Source: JAPLKB01 sp964429485
GTDB lineage: Bacteria; Desulfobacterota; Syntrophorhabdia; Syntrophorhabdales; Syntrophorhabdaceae
Length of the DNA: 64,000 nt
Reading direction: 5' to 3'
Assembly (NCBI GenBank): GCA_964429485.1
Contig: CAYSBW010000005.1
Coordinates: forward strand, 1 to 64,000
Shown here: in pieces, positions 27,991-36,443 of the stretch
Layout: each line of letters begins with the position of its first letter
How positions within the stretch are numbered: position 1 is the stretch's first letter
Notes under the pieces: model-generated
The model's database searches: none
Seen by the model: the letters and a program-made list of their open reading frames with translations, nothing else
Told to the model about the DNA's origin: nothing
Program-made: the position numbers and the translations under genes

Positions 27991-28516
27991 AATTCACCTC
28001 TTAAAAAATGATAGATATTTTATTTGCAGACAGCATAATTCAGCATTACCGATTGATAACCAATCCTTGAATCGGCCACAATAAAAAACGGAAAAAAGTG
28101 CATAATATTAATCCATATTTATTCTATGTTAAGACATATTTATCAAAGTTTCAAGAAACTTCTATTTTTTATCAGGATAATAGCCAACAATAATTAATCC
28201 TTAAAATCAGACAACTATATTTTAAACTGTATTATTGGAATACTGGCCGTTATTTTCAGGAAAAAAGCACTCAGGCAGTTCAATCTTTTTATACTGTAAT
28301 ATGGCGACGGTGTGCATTGGTTGTTATGTTCTTGAGGATTCCAAGGCAGGAGCCGCAGATATTTTTTTCAGGGTCTTCATCATTTTAGGCGAGAAAACAA
28401 GTTATATTGTCTCTTGAAATTATTGACTTAAACGTTTTCCTATGATTAAAAGAGATAGGAAAAAAAGATATAACCGCATTTAATAAATCCGGTAAGCCAT
28501 TGAGGAGAATTGTATT
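27991..28516. other. Divergent intergenic region between the SufC-like gene and ubiD
   Basis: A 526-base AT-rich gap between divergent genes that must hold both promoters. Visible structure: AAGTTTC/GAAACTT (28146-28161) followed by CTATTTTTT on the plus strand, and the inverted repeat listed separately at 28435-28463. A 60-codon frame at 28235-28417 has no ribosome-binding site or recognisable features and is not called. No clear Fur or IscR operator was recognised. Confidence 0.5.
28435..28463. promoter_or_regulatory. Inverted repeat in the ubiD leader
   Basis: TTTTCCTAT (28435-28443) and ATAGGAAAA (28455-28463) form a perfect 9-base inverted repeat with an 11-base spacer, ending 53 bases before the ubiD start. 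It may be an operator or a leader hairpin. On the minus strand the stem would be followed by AACGT rather than a T-run, which argues against a simple terminator. Confidence 0.35.
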
Positions 28517-29932
28517 ATGGATTTAAGACGCTTCATAGAATTATGTGAACAGGCAGGGCAGGTGAAGAGAATAAAAGCAGAGGTTGATTGGAATCTTGAA
28601 ATATCTCACATTTCAAAGATTAACGAAGATAAATCAGGTCCGGCTTTACTTTTCGAAAACATTAAAGGATATGACAGCCCTGTTTTTACTGGCGCATTTA
28701 CGACTGCAAAGAGACTTTCCCTGGCTCTTGGAAAAAAGGAAGATCTTTCCATGGTTGAAATAATCAAGGAGTGGATGAACCTGACTGTCTCCATGCAGGA
28801 GCTTGTACCTGCTCAAGAAGTAAAGGATGGGCCGATCTTTGAGAATATTCTTGATGGTGACAAAGTGGATATTTTTAATTTTCCTGCACCAAAATTTTAT
28901 GAGTTGGATGGAGGACGTTATATAGGTACCATGGCGACCATGGTACTTAGAGATCCGGAGACGGATAATATAAATATAGGCGTGTACCGGATGGGAATTC
29001 TTGACAGTAAAACTGCCGGTGTACAAATTCTTAAAGGTAAAAGAGGCGATAAAATATTGAAAAAATATCAGAAGGCAGGTAAAAAAATGCCTGCCTGTGC
29101 AATAATAGGTGGTGATCCTTTGCTTCTCCTGTCAGCGGCTGCAATGATGACTCAGACTAATGGCTATGATGTGGTAAGTACATTGCGTGACCAGACAATG
29201 GAAATTGTAAGGGTACCTCTTACCGGTCTTCCTGTACCTGCAACAGCGGAAATAGTGCTGGAAGGAGAAATAGATCCTGACAACCTGAGAGAAGAAGGGC
29301 CCCTCGGTGAATATACGGGTTATTATACCGATGAGATTTACCATCCTACTCCCAAACCTGCCCTCGAAGTACACCGCATTTACTACAGGGATAACCCGAT
29401 TCTCTGGGAAACAAGTGGAGGAAGGCCTGTTTCAGATTTGCAAATGTTTGTTTCCTGCATACGCAGCGCAATGGTATGGACCGATCTGGTCAGAATGGAT
29501 ATACCGGGAATCAAATCCGTTTATGTTCTGCCTGAATCTGCCGGGCAGTTCTGGGCGATTATTTCATTACAGCAAATGTATCCAGGTCATTCAGAACAGG
29601 CAGGAGCAGCAGTTATGGCAAGCAATGCAGCTTCGTACAGTATTAAAGGGACTATTATTGTTGATGATGATATAAATGCTGATGATCTTTCAAGGGTGTG
29701 GTGGGCTCTTGGTACACGCTATAATCCGGCCCGAGGTACACAGATCTTTAAAAGAAGTCGGTCAGCGCCCCTTGACCCGAGTTGCGGCCCTGATGATAAT
29801 AAAGATATTTCTTCCCGTATTATTCTCAATGCAACAATACCATTTGACTGGAAAATCAAGCCAACAGAGATTGAACTTACTCAGAGCATAATGGATAAAG
29901 TCAAATCAAGGTGGAAGGAATATGGCATATAG
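28517..29932 (+). CDS. UbiD family (prenylated-FMN) decarboxylase
   Basis: A 471-residue UbiD-type enzyme that adds or removes carboxyl groups on aromatic or unsaturated acids using prenylated FMN. Family stretches include NINIGVYRMGILDSKTAGVQ (about 154-173), EGPLGEYTGYYTDE (about 260-273) with the catalytic acidic region, and LWETSGGRPVSDLQMF. The length fits UbiD, phenylphosphate carboxylase-like and related enzymes. No UbiX flavin prenyltransferase is adjacent, so the cofactor must be supplied from elsewhere. Substrate cannot be inferred: there is no ubiquinone or aromatic-degradation gene next to it. GAGGAG precedes the ATG. Confidence 0.92.
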   Translation: MDLRRFIELCEQAGQVKRIKAEVDWNLEISHISKINEDKSGPALLFENIKGYDSPVFTGAFTTAKRLSLALGKKEDLSMVEIIKEWMNLTVSMQELVPAQEVKDGPIFENILDGDKVDIFNFPAPKFYELDGGRYIGTMATMVLRDPETDNINIGVYRMGILDSKTAGVQILKGKRGDKILKKYQKAGKKMPACAIIGGDPLLLLSAAAMMTQTNGYDVVSTLRDQTMEIVRVPLTGLPVPATAEIVLEGEIDPDNLREEGPLGEYTGYYTDEIYHPTPKPALEVHRIYYRDNPILWETSGGRPVSDLQMFVSCIRSAMVWTDLVRMDIPGIKSVYVLPESAGQFWAIISLQQMYPGHSEQAGAAVMASNAASYSIKGTIIVDDDINADDLSRVWWALGTRYNPARGTQIFKRSRSAPLDPSCGPDDNKDISSRIILNATIPFDWKIKPTEIELTQSIMDKVKSRWKEYGI

Positions 29933-29952
29933 TCTTTAAGGTTGCAGATTGC

Positions 29953-30630
29953 TTATGTGTAATCTTCGAGGTATCTTTCTATATATTCTGTGACCTTTTC
30001 GTTGGGCTTATATATTCCAAGGTGGCCCTCACAAAGAATATCAGCCTTGAGGGCAATCAGCTTTTTCATGGAATCCTGCCAGTGAAACATGTTTGCGCCA
30101 AATTCAGGAAGAAAAGGACCATGTATGTCCTGACCGAAAAGAACCCTTGTTCCTCCCCTGTCAAGATAGACTGAAACAGAGCCTGGTGAATGCCCTGGCG
30201 TGTGGAGACAGACAACCTCCTGGCCATTGAAATTAAAAAGTTTTTTCTGACCATCAAATTTGATATCAATCAATAAAGGTTTAAAATGAATGCCATACCA
30301 GTAGGCTGCTGTCATTTTATTATCGCCACGTTCTACAATCTCAGCATCAAGATTATGCATTACAAGGCGGGAACCGAATCTTTTTCTCAGTTCAGCTGCA
30401 CCGCCGATGTGATCGATATGGCAATGTGTAAGAATTATAGTTGAAATTTTTGCAGGATAGAAACCAAGATCCAATATATTCTTTATTATCCTGTCAATGC
30501 TGAAGCCAGCCCCTGTATCTATAAGTACCAGGTCTCCCAGGTTCAGCAGATAGACCGCACAATCTCTTGAATCAGTAATATTTGAATCTCCGATAAGATA
30601 TATATCTTCCATGATTTCCAAAGTTTTCAT
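29953..30630 (-). CDS. MBL-fold metallo-hydrolase
   Basis: A 225-residue metallo-beta-lactamase-fold hydrolase, probably a glyoxalase II-like or lactonase-like enzyme. The metal-binding motif is THCHIDH with His69, His71, Asp73 and His74; later ligands are in HTPGHSPGS and GQDIHGP. It has no signal peptide, so it is cytoplasmic. GGGAGG precedes the ATG. It converges with ubiD (20 bases between stops), so a shared pathway is uncertain. Confidence 0.85.
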   Translation of the reverse strand: MKTLEIMEDIYLIGDSNITDSRDCAVYLLNLGDLVLIDTGAGFSIDRIIKNILDLGFYPAKISTIILTHCHIDHIGGAAELRKRFGSRLVMHNLDAEIVERGDNKMTAAYWYGIHFKPLLIDIKFDGQKKLFNFNGQEVVCLHTPGHSPGSVSVYLDRGGTRVLFGQDIHGPFLPEFGANMFHWQDSMKKLIALKADILCEGHLGIYKPNEKVTEYIERYLEDYT

Positions 30631-30856
30631 AGTTCCTCCCTGCAGTTCTGACAGTGTGTATTTGGAAAATAAATATTATACTATACGAATAGTAACACTT
30701 TTCTTTAATTCTGAAAAGAAGTCACAGTTGAAGGTGTACATTATTTTTCTTTCAAATAAATTCAAGCTTCAAAAGCGATGAATCAAAATCCATGTAGATA
30801 TTTTATCAGTATTTTTTTATAGTAAAAACAGAGTTTCCGTTAAAGGGAGGGTACAC

Positions 30857-32425
30857 ATGAGAAAATCCATATTATTCATTAATATCTTCTGTGTTGTTTT
30901 ATTTTTCTTATTATTTTCAGTATCAGCAGTCACTGCCTTTGATGTTTCAAAATACAGAGATTTTATAAAGGAGGAGATGAGGACATGGAATGTGCCTGGC
31001 GCAGCCGTTGCTGTTATTCAGGATAATAAGGTTGTTTTCTCTGAGGGTTTTGGTTATGGAAATGTGGAAAAAAAGATTAAAACAACACCAGTAACACTTT
31101 TTGGTATAGGTTCGTGTACCAAGGCCTTTACTGCCATGTCCTCAGGAATGCTTGCTGATGAAAAAAAGATCAATTTTGACAAGCCTGTCCGCGAATATTA
31201 TACGGCCTTTAAGCTCAACGATCCATATGTTTCAGAACATGTAACAGTAAGGGATATACTGTCCCATAGAACGGGTCTTCCAAGGTATGATGCAGCTATT
31301 GAACCTGCAGATGCATCAAGGGACGATGCAATGAAGAAACTCAGATACCTTAAGCTTAATAGAGGAATCAGGGAGAGTTTTCAATACTGTAATTTTCATT
31401 ATCTGGCAGCAGGTGCTATAGTGGATAAAGTTTCAGGGTCGACATGGGAGGAGTTTGTATTGAATAGAATATTCAAACCCCTTAATATGAACAGTTCAAA
31501 TTTTTCACCTGAAGAAATGGAAAAATCGCCTGATTTTGCTTTTCCCTATAAAATGGACATGGAAAAGTTGAAAAAATTCCCTGAAAACCTGGCAGATTAT
31601 ATGTCCGTGCCATTAAAGAAAATCCCCTTTGAAAAAATAGGAGTATACGGGCCGGCTGGCTCCATTAATTCCAATATAGAAGATATGGCGAAGTGGGTTG
31701 TCCTTCATTTGAATCAGGGAAGGGCAGGGGGAAAACAGTTGATTTCCAGTGAAACTCTGGAAGAGCTTATTACTCCTCAGATCCTTACAGGAGGACCTTT
31801 AAAGCACGAGGAAATTCTGCCTGCGAGCTATGGTATGGGTTGGGTAATAACCCCTTACCGTGGGCATTATCTTGTCAGCCATGACGGCATGATCGAAGGA
31901 TTTACTGCACATGTTAGTTTTATTCCTGCAAAAAAAATAGGTTTGGTAATATTAACCAACAGGTCGGACAATTATGAGTTCATTGCTTCCCTGTCGTTTT
32001 CCACTTATGACAGAATTCTGGGTTTAAAAACAATAACATGGAGCAAAAGACTTGCCGATGAATACCCGGGTGCGCTGGCTGTATTAAAGGCAAACAGGGA
32101 ATCTGAAGAAAAAAACAGAAAAAAGAATACAAAGCCATCCCATGTTCTTGCAGATTATGTTGGAAAATATGATAATCCGGCCTTTGGTGTTGTTGAGGTA
32201 GTACTCAAAGATAATAATCTAATATTTTCTTTCAGAGATATTGAAGAAACCATTTCTCCTCTTAAACACTATCAATACGATACATTTAAGACAATACCGC
32301 GAAGTCTCTTAGGGGGTTTCGATATTAAAGTCAATTTTATGATGAATAAAAATGGAGATATAGACAGGCTTCTGCTGCCGCTTGAAGCAGCTGTTGATGA
32401 TATTATTTTTAATAAAATAAAATAA
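30857..32425 (+). CDS. Exported serine hydrolase, class C beta-lactamase/penicillin-binding-protein family
   Basis: A 522-residue protein with a signal peptide (hydrophobic about 5-27). The beta-lactamase domain (about 30-385) has the nucleophile motif S86-C-T-K89 and a YCN motif near 177-179; HDG in YLVSHDGMIEG stands in the KTG position. A C-terminal DUF3471-like beta-barrel domain (about 430-520) follows. Such proteins are usually esterases or D-amino peptidases rather than antibiotic-resistance enzymes. GGGAGGG lies upstream of the ATG. RadC follows closely on the same strand. Confidence 0.88.
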   Translation: MRKSILFINIFCVVLFFLLFSVSAVTAFDVSKYRDFIKEEMRTWNVPGAAVAVIQDNKVVFSEGFGYGNVEKKIKTTPVTLFGIGSCTKAFTAMSSGMLADEKKINFDKPVREYYTAFKLNDPYVSEHVTVRDILSHRTGLPRYDAAIEPADASRDDAMKKLRYLKLNRGIRESFQYCNFHYLAAGAIVDKVSGSTWEEFVLNRIFKPLNMNSSNFSPEEMEKSPDFAFPYKMDMEKLKKFPENLADYMSVPLKKIPFEKIGVYGPAGSINSNIEDMAKWVVLHLNQGRAGGKQLISSETLEELITPQILTGGPLKHEEILPASYGMGWVITPYRGHYLVSHDGMIEGFTAHVSFIPAKKIGLVILTNRSDNYEFIASLSFSTYDRILGLKTITWSKRLADEYPGALAVLKANRESEEKNRKKNTKPSHVLADYVGKYDNPAFGVVEVVLKDNNLIFSFRDIEETISPLKHYQYDTFKTIPRSLLGGFDIKVNFMMNKNGDIDRLLLPLEAAVDDIIFNKIK

Positions 32426-32448
32426 GAAACAATGCCTGTAGAGGTGAC

Positions 32449-33198
32449 ATGGCTATGGCTGACAGTACATCTTTCACAGTTCTTGATATGCCCAGGGAGG
32501 AGAGGCCGAGAGAAAGACTTCTCAGGCTTGGCCCCGAGGCTCTGTCTTCACCTGAGCTCCTGGCCTTGATTATTGGCCGGGGAGTTTCAAAAAGATCTGT
32601 TATGGCTATTGCCCAGGAATTATATTTAACATTCCGCAGCGTAAAAGCAATAAATGAAGCAACAATAGAGGAGCTTTCAAAAATCAAGGGTATTGGCCCG
32701 GCAAAGGCTATACAGATCAAGGCATGTTTTGAGCTTGCAAAGAGACAGGAGCTGGAAATTGACAACAGGTTCGAGGATGTTGATATTAAAAATCCCCAGA
32801 GTGCTGTAAAGGTTATAAAGGCGAGTATAAAAGATATGAAAAAAGAACATTTTATGCTCATTATCCTGAATACAAAAAACAAGATAACCAGCATTGAAAC
32901 TATTTCTATCGGAACCCTTAATGCCAGTTTAGTCCATCCCAGAGAGGTTTTTAATAAAGCCATTTCCCACACAGCATCATCAGTGATTATTGCCCATAAC
33001 CATCCATCCGGTGATCCTGAACCGTCAGAAGAGGATTTAAAAATAACCAGGCGTCTCATGGAAGCAGGCAAAATACTTGGAATAGAAGTGCTGGATCACA
33101 TTATTGTAGGCAAGGATACAGTAAAAAGTACAATTGTCGAACATGGAAAACAGAAAAGCAAAGCCTACTGCAGCTTGAAGGAAAAGGGATTTATATAG
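32449..33198 (+). CDS. radC: RadC family JAMM-domain protein
   Basis: A 249-residue RadC protein with an N-terminal helix-hairpin-helix (SKIKGIGPAKAIQIKACFELAKR, about 79-101) and a C-terminal JAMM/MPN+ metal-binding domain (HNHPSGDPEPSEED, His184 and His186 plus Asp197). RadC was once thought to act in DNA repair; its real role is unclear. An alternative ATG at 32455 has better spacing from GAGG. It starts 23 bases after the serine hydrolase. Confidence 0.92.
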   Translation: MAMADSTSFTVLDMPREERPRERLLRLGPEALSSPELLALIIGRGVSKRSVMAIAQELYLTFRSVKAINEATIEELSKIKGIGPAKAIQIKACFELAKRQELEIDNRFEDVDIKNPQSAVKVIKASIKDMKKEHFMLIILNTKNKITSIETISIGTLNASLVHPREVFNKAISHTASSVIIAHNHPSGDPEPSEEDLKITRRLMEAGKILGIEVLDHIIVGKDTVKSTIVEHGKQKSKAYCSLKEKGFI

Positions 33199-33265
33199 AG
33201 CTTTATGTATGGTTTGCAAACAGATTAATTTGTTTTTCTTGAAAAGCTCAGTTCAAAACCATCCA

Positions 33266-33508
33266 TCAGTTTAATATGTGGTAACTAGCCCTAATCCTGA
33301 GCTTGCATCTGGGACATATTGGTTCTATGAGAGTAAGGGTTTTTCCAAAAATGTCAACATCCCTGAAAAACACACCCGGTGCGTCGTAAATGGTTTTTTC
33401 ATTATAGGACTTGCCGCACTCACAAACAGGGTTTTCCTGACGAATTGTCCCTCCGTGGAAGACTTTGTTTGCATGAATACTTGTTAAACGTCTTTCTTCT
33501 CCAGTCAT
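33266..33508 (-). CDS. Small cysteine-rich, probable zinc-binding protein
   Basis: An 80-residue hypothetical protein. Two cysteine pairs, CECGK (near 28-32) and CPRCK (near 65-69), are spaced like a zinc ribbon. No strong ribosome-binding site is visible before the ATG. The cysteine pattern and the matched gaps on both sides favour a real gene. It lies directly downstream of the J-domain protein gene on the same strand, so the two might be cotranscribed. Function unknown. Confidence 0.55.
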   Translation of the reverse strand: MTGEERRLTSIHANKVFHGGTIRQENPVCECGKSYNEKTIYDAPGVFFRDVDIFGKTLTLIEPICPRCKLRIRASYHILN

Positions 33509-33559
33509 GTTTTAAATATAAATCTTATGTTCCTGTTTTACAACAACACTCACTTTTTT

Positions 33560-34384
33560 TTAGGGTTTTATTGCAAATTTTTTATTGTAGAGTTCTTTTA
33601 TTTTATGGAATAAATTTTTTTTGAACTGGATTTTGAGATAAAGATCTCCTGTAGCATTTGCTGAAAATCCATTATTTCCCACATTTTTCAGTCTGATTAT
33701 TTGTCCTTCTTTTATGTCCCCGGGGATCTTTATAAGCAATTTTCTTGATGTCCTACTGTCTGTATAAGGTATACTGGATCCTTGTCTTGCACTATCTTTG
33801 TCAATAGTAATTGTGTCGTAATAATCCTTTTTTTGAAAATCTCTGTTGGATTCCAAAGCTTTTTTTAACAGATAACCTGATAATTTGCCCAGCAAGCCTG
33901 ATATGTAACCGGCTTGAGGTCTTGAAATGCCCTGGTATGATTCTTTATGTGGGAAAACTGTGAATATAAATCCCTTCCCGAATAACCCCGGTCTTTTGAA
34001 TTCAAAAGACTGATATCCCTTACCGTAGAATTCAGTGAAAATGTCATTGAAGTGTCTGAATCCGAAATTACGTGCCATTTCCTCAAAAATCTGATTTATA
34101 TCAGATCCGTGGTATATGTCATTTTCCGAATAATTTTGCCTGAATCTGTCATATGCATAAGATCCGTATTCCTGTTGCATGTTATCGTAGTGTTTTTTCT
34201 TCTCAGGTTCGGACAATACGGCATATGCTTCATTAAGAGCCTTCATCTTTTCGAGAGCTTCGGCATCCCCTTTATTTCTGTCCGGATGGTATTGAAAGGC
34301 AAGATTTCTATAAGCCTCTTTTATCTGTCTGATTGTGGCTTCCCTTTCCACACCGAGAACCTGATAATAATCTATTTGTGACAT
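33560..34384 (-). CDS. J-domain co-chaperone (DnaJ-like, short)
   Basis: A 274-residue protein. The J domain (about 4-68) has the HPD motif in FQYHPDRNKGD and the family's KALNEAYAVLSEPEKKKHYD. The middle is Phe/Gly-rich, with FGFRHFNDIFTEFYGKGYQSF, and the C terminus (about 190-274) resembles a single DnaJ C-terminal substrate-binding domain (LLIKIPGDIKEGQIIRLKNVG). The zinc-finger domain of true DnaJ is absent, as in CbpA-type proteins, and the protein is shorter than those. The start at 34384 has GAGGGTG upstream; the longer frame from 34465 does not. Confidence 0.85.
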   Translation of the reverse strand: MSQIDYYQVLGVEREATIRQIKEAYRNLAFQYHPDRNKGDAEALEKMKALNEAYAVLSEPEKKKHYDNMQQEYGSYAYDRFRQNYSENDIYHGSDINQIFEEMARNFGFRHFNDIFTEFYGKGYQSFEFKRPGLFGKGFIFTVFPHKESYQGISRPQAGYISGLLGKLSGYLLKKALESNRDFQKKDYYDTITIDKDSARQGSSIPYTDSRTSRKLLIKIPGDIKEGQIIRLKNVGNNGFSANATGDLYLKIQFKKNLFHKIKELYNKKFAIKP

Positions 34385-34551
34385 AAGCACCCTCTTTATC
34401 TTTTTGTATTGAGAAAAGTCTATCATTATAACGAAAATTTTGCGATGTTCTTTTATCCTGATCATTGTTTACATGTTTTTATGATATTATTTTATTTCTT
34501 ATGAAAATAATGAGCTTTTTTTAATCAGGCTGAAAAAATTAATGTATGATT

Positions 34552-34575
34552 CAGCACAGATGAATATCTGTGCTG
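34552..34575. promoter_or_regulatory. Perfect 10-base inverted repeat upstream of the small exported protein
   Basis: CAGCACAGAT (34552-34561) and ATCTGTGCTG (34566-34575) are perfect complements with a GAAT spacer. The repeat stands 24 bases upstream of a consensus-like promoter at 34599, a position suited to an activator or operator. It could instead terminate upstream plus-strand transcription, but only TTATT follows. Confidence 0.5.
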
Positions 34576-34598
34576 TTATTCCTGACTTTCAATTGTCG

Positions 34599-34627
34599 TT
34601 GACAGATCTTAAAAGCCTTGCTAATAT
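34599..34627 (+). promoter_or_regulatory. Sigma-70-type promoter
   Basis: TTGACA (34599-34604), a 17-base spacer and TAATAT (34622-34627). The -35 is perfect and the -10 differs at one base. It would start transcription about 75-80 bases before the ATG at 34713. Confidence 0.75.
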
Positions 34628-34712
34628 TGTCTCATAATAGTAGCAGTATTGTGACACGGAAAGTATATATTTGTATAGTTTATTGTTTCTCAAGAGAAAA
34701 GGAGGTTTTAAA

Positions 34713-35009
34713 ATGAAAAGTTTTATTATGGTTTTAGGTGCTTTAATTATCTCGTCATCATTGGTTTTCGCAGCTGGTCCGAAGGTATACCAGGTTACAG
34801 GTCCTGTGCTTGAGGTTAAAGACGACAGTATTACGGTTCAGAAGGGTAAGGAAAAATGGGAAATAGCAAAGGATACATCTACAAAAGCAACAGGTGATCT
34901 TAAAGTCGGATCTAAGGTAACAATTGGTTATACAATGAAAGCAGCCACCATTGAAGTCAAGGATGCCGGAAAAAAAGCTGAACCGGTAAAAACTCCTGCA
35001 AAGAAGTAG
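34713..35009 (+). CDS. Small exported protein of unknown function
   Basis: A 98-residue protein with a clear signal peptide (MKSFIMVLGALIISSSLVFAAG) and a mature part that looks like one small beta-barrel: KVYQVTGPVLEVKDDSITVQKGKEKWEIAKD and VGSKVTIGYTMKAATIEV. The tail is Lys/Pro/Ala-rich. The overall pattern resembles the DUF5666/OB-like periplasmic proteins common in Desulfobacterota. The start at 34713 follows AAGGAGG at ideal spacing. It has a strong promoter of its own, hinting at high expression. Confidence 0.75.
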   Translation: MKSFIMVLGALIISSSLVFAAGPKVYQVTGPVLEVKDDSITVQKGKEKWEIAKDTSTKATGDLKVGSKVTIGYTMKAATIEVKDAGKKAEPVKTPAKK

Positions 35010-35041
35010 TAGATAGAGTTATTGTATTACGAATAAGATAA

Positions 35042-35467
35042 ATGAAACATAATATTATATCTGTATTAATAATTTTAGCTTTTGCTGCTGTCTTTTTTAT
35101 ATATGGTTGTTCTACCAGAGCGCCTGTATTATATCCTAATGCACATATGAAATCAGCTGGAGAGGAAAAGGTTGTGGGTGATATCGATGAATGTAGAAAC
35201 AGTGCTGATGCATATGTTAAGTCTGATGCCGGTAAGGATGCAGTAAAAAGAACAGCCAAAGGTGGTGCCGGTGGAGCAGTGATCGGAGGTGTTGCAGGGG
35301 CAGTTTCAGGTGATTTGGCCAGGGGGGCAGGAGTGGGAGCAGCTACAGGTGCAGCATCCGGACTTGTTTATTCTTTATTTAAGGGTATGGAACCAAGTCC
35401 AGTATATAAGAGTTTTGTTGAAAAATGTCTCCGCGAAAAAGGTTATGATGTAATCGGCTGGGAATAA
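35042..35467 (+). CDS. Glycine-zipper lipoprotein
   Basis: A 141-residue lipoprotein with lipobox IYGC followed by STRAP, consistent with the outer membrane. The middle holds a glycine-zipper segment (about 78-115: GGAGGAVIGGVAGAVSG and similar) like that of outer-membrane SlyB/OmpA-type glycine-zipper proteins. It starts 33 bases after the small exported protein and is likely cotranscribed. It converges with an ABC permease gene, with only one base between the two stops. Confidence 0.75.
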   Translation: MKHNIISVLIILAFAAVFFIYGCSTRAPVLYPNAHMKSAGEEKVVGDIDECRNSADAYVKSDAGKDAVKRTAKGGAGGAVIGGVAGAVSGDLARGAGVGAATGAASGLVYSLFKGMEPSPVYKSFVEKCLREKGYDVIGWE

Positions 35468-35468
35468 A

Positions 35469-36443
35469 TTAACCTATTCGTATTCTGGGGTCTGCAACTG
35501 CATACATAATATCCGAAATGAGATTGCCCAGCAGTGTCAGAAACGCTCCTATTACAAGTATCCCCATGATAGTCGGGTAATCTCTGGACATGACGCTCAT
35601 GTAGAATAACTGGCCCATTCCCGGTATGGAAAATATGCTTTCGAATATTACACTGCCGCCTATCAAACCCGGTACTGACAATCCAAGAATTGTGATAACC
35701 GGTAACAGGGCATTCCTGAGGGCATGTTTTCTTAGAACCATTTTTCCCGGAAGCCCCTTGGCATAGGCAGTTGTTATATATTCATGTCTCAATACTTCGA
35801 GGAGACTGTTTTTCATATACCGCGAGATACCGGCAAGTCCGCCGAAGGCGGATATACATATAGGCAAAGCCAGATGTTTTATAAGATCAACGGCTTTGGC
35901 GAAAGGCGAAAATTCTTCATAATTGAAAGATTTAATTCCTGAAATAGGTAACCAGTCCAGATATACACCGAAAAATATCATTGAAAGGAGCGCTATCCAG
36001 AATGTTGGAGCAGCATATCCTGCAAATACAAAGGCAGTAAGGCTTTTGTCCATCGCGCTGTCCTTGTAGCGTGCGCAATAGATTCCTATGGGGATTCCTA
36101 TTATGAAGATCAATACCATGGATAGAAAGTTTATAGAGATTGTTACTGGCATCCTCTCTTTTATCTTGTCTATTACCGGCCTTCTGTCTTGAGAAAAGGA
36201 TATGCCGAAATCAAGCTTAATCAGCCTTTTAACCCACATGTAATATTGCATATGCAGTGGCTGATCCAGACCGTAGAGAGTTTTTATTCTCTCCCTGACT
36301 TCTTTTGTAACTTTCGGGTTCATTTCACCGCCCATTATGTCTGGTTCACCAGGTGGAAGATGTATTATAATAAAAGATATAAGGGTAATGCCGAATATCA
36401 TCGGTATCATAAACAGGCATCTTTTAAGGAGATATTGCAGCAT
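35469..36443 (-). CDS. Oligopeptide/dipeptide ABC transporter permease (DppB/OppB type)
   Basis: A 324-residue inner-membrane permease with six predicted segments. The N terminus MLQYLLKRCLFMIPMIFGITLISF is typical, and the EAA loop lies in YAKGLPGKMVLRKHALRNALLPVI. The start at 36443 follows GGAGG; the longer frame from 36476 is less likely. It overlaps the binding-protein gene by 20 bases. The second permease and the ATPases that normally follow are missing; the next gene is on the opposite strand. Confidence 0.9.
   Translation of the reverse strand: MLQYLLKRCLFMIPMIFGITLISFIIIHLPPGEPDIMGGEMNPKVTKEVRERIKTLYGLDQPLHMQYYMWVKRLIKLDFGISFSQDRRPVIDKIKERMPVTISINFLSMVLIFIIGIPIGIYCARYKDSAMDKSLTAFVFAGYAAPTFWIALLSMIFFGVYLDWLPISGIKSFNYEEFSPFAKAVDLIKHLALPICISAFGGLAGISRYMKNSLLEVLRHEYITTAYAKGLPGKMVLRKHALRNALLPVITILGLSVPGLIGGSVIFESIFSIPGMGQLFYMSVMSRDYPTIMGILVIGAFLTLLGNLISDIMYAVADPRIRIG

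Noticed and set aside
28235..28417. A 60-codon frame upstream of ubiD
   Set aside because: No ribosome-binding site, no motif and no neighbour to suggest coding; the region is better read as regulatory DNA.
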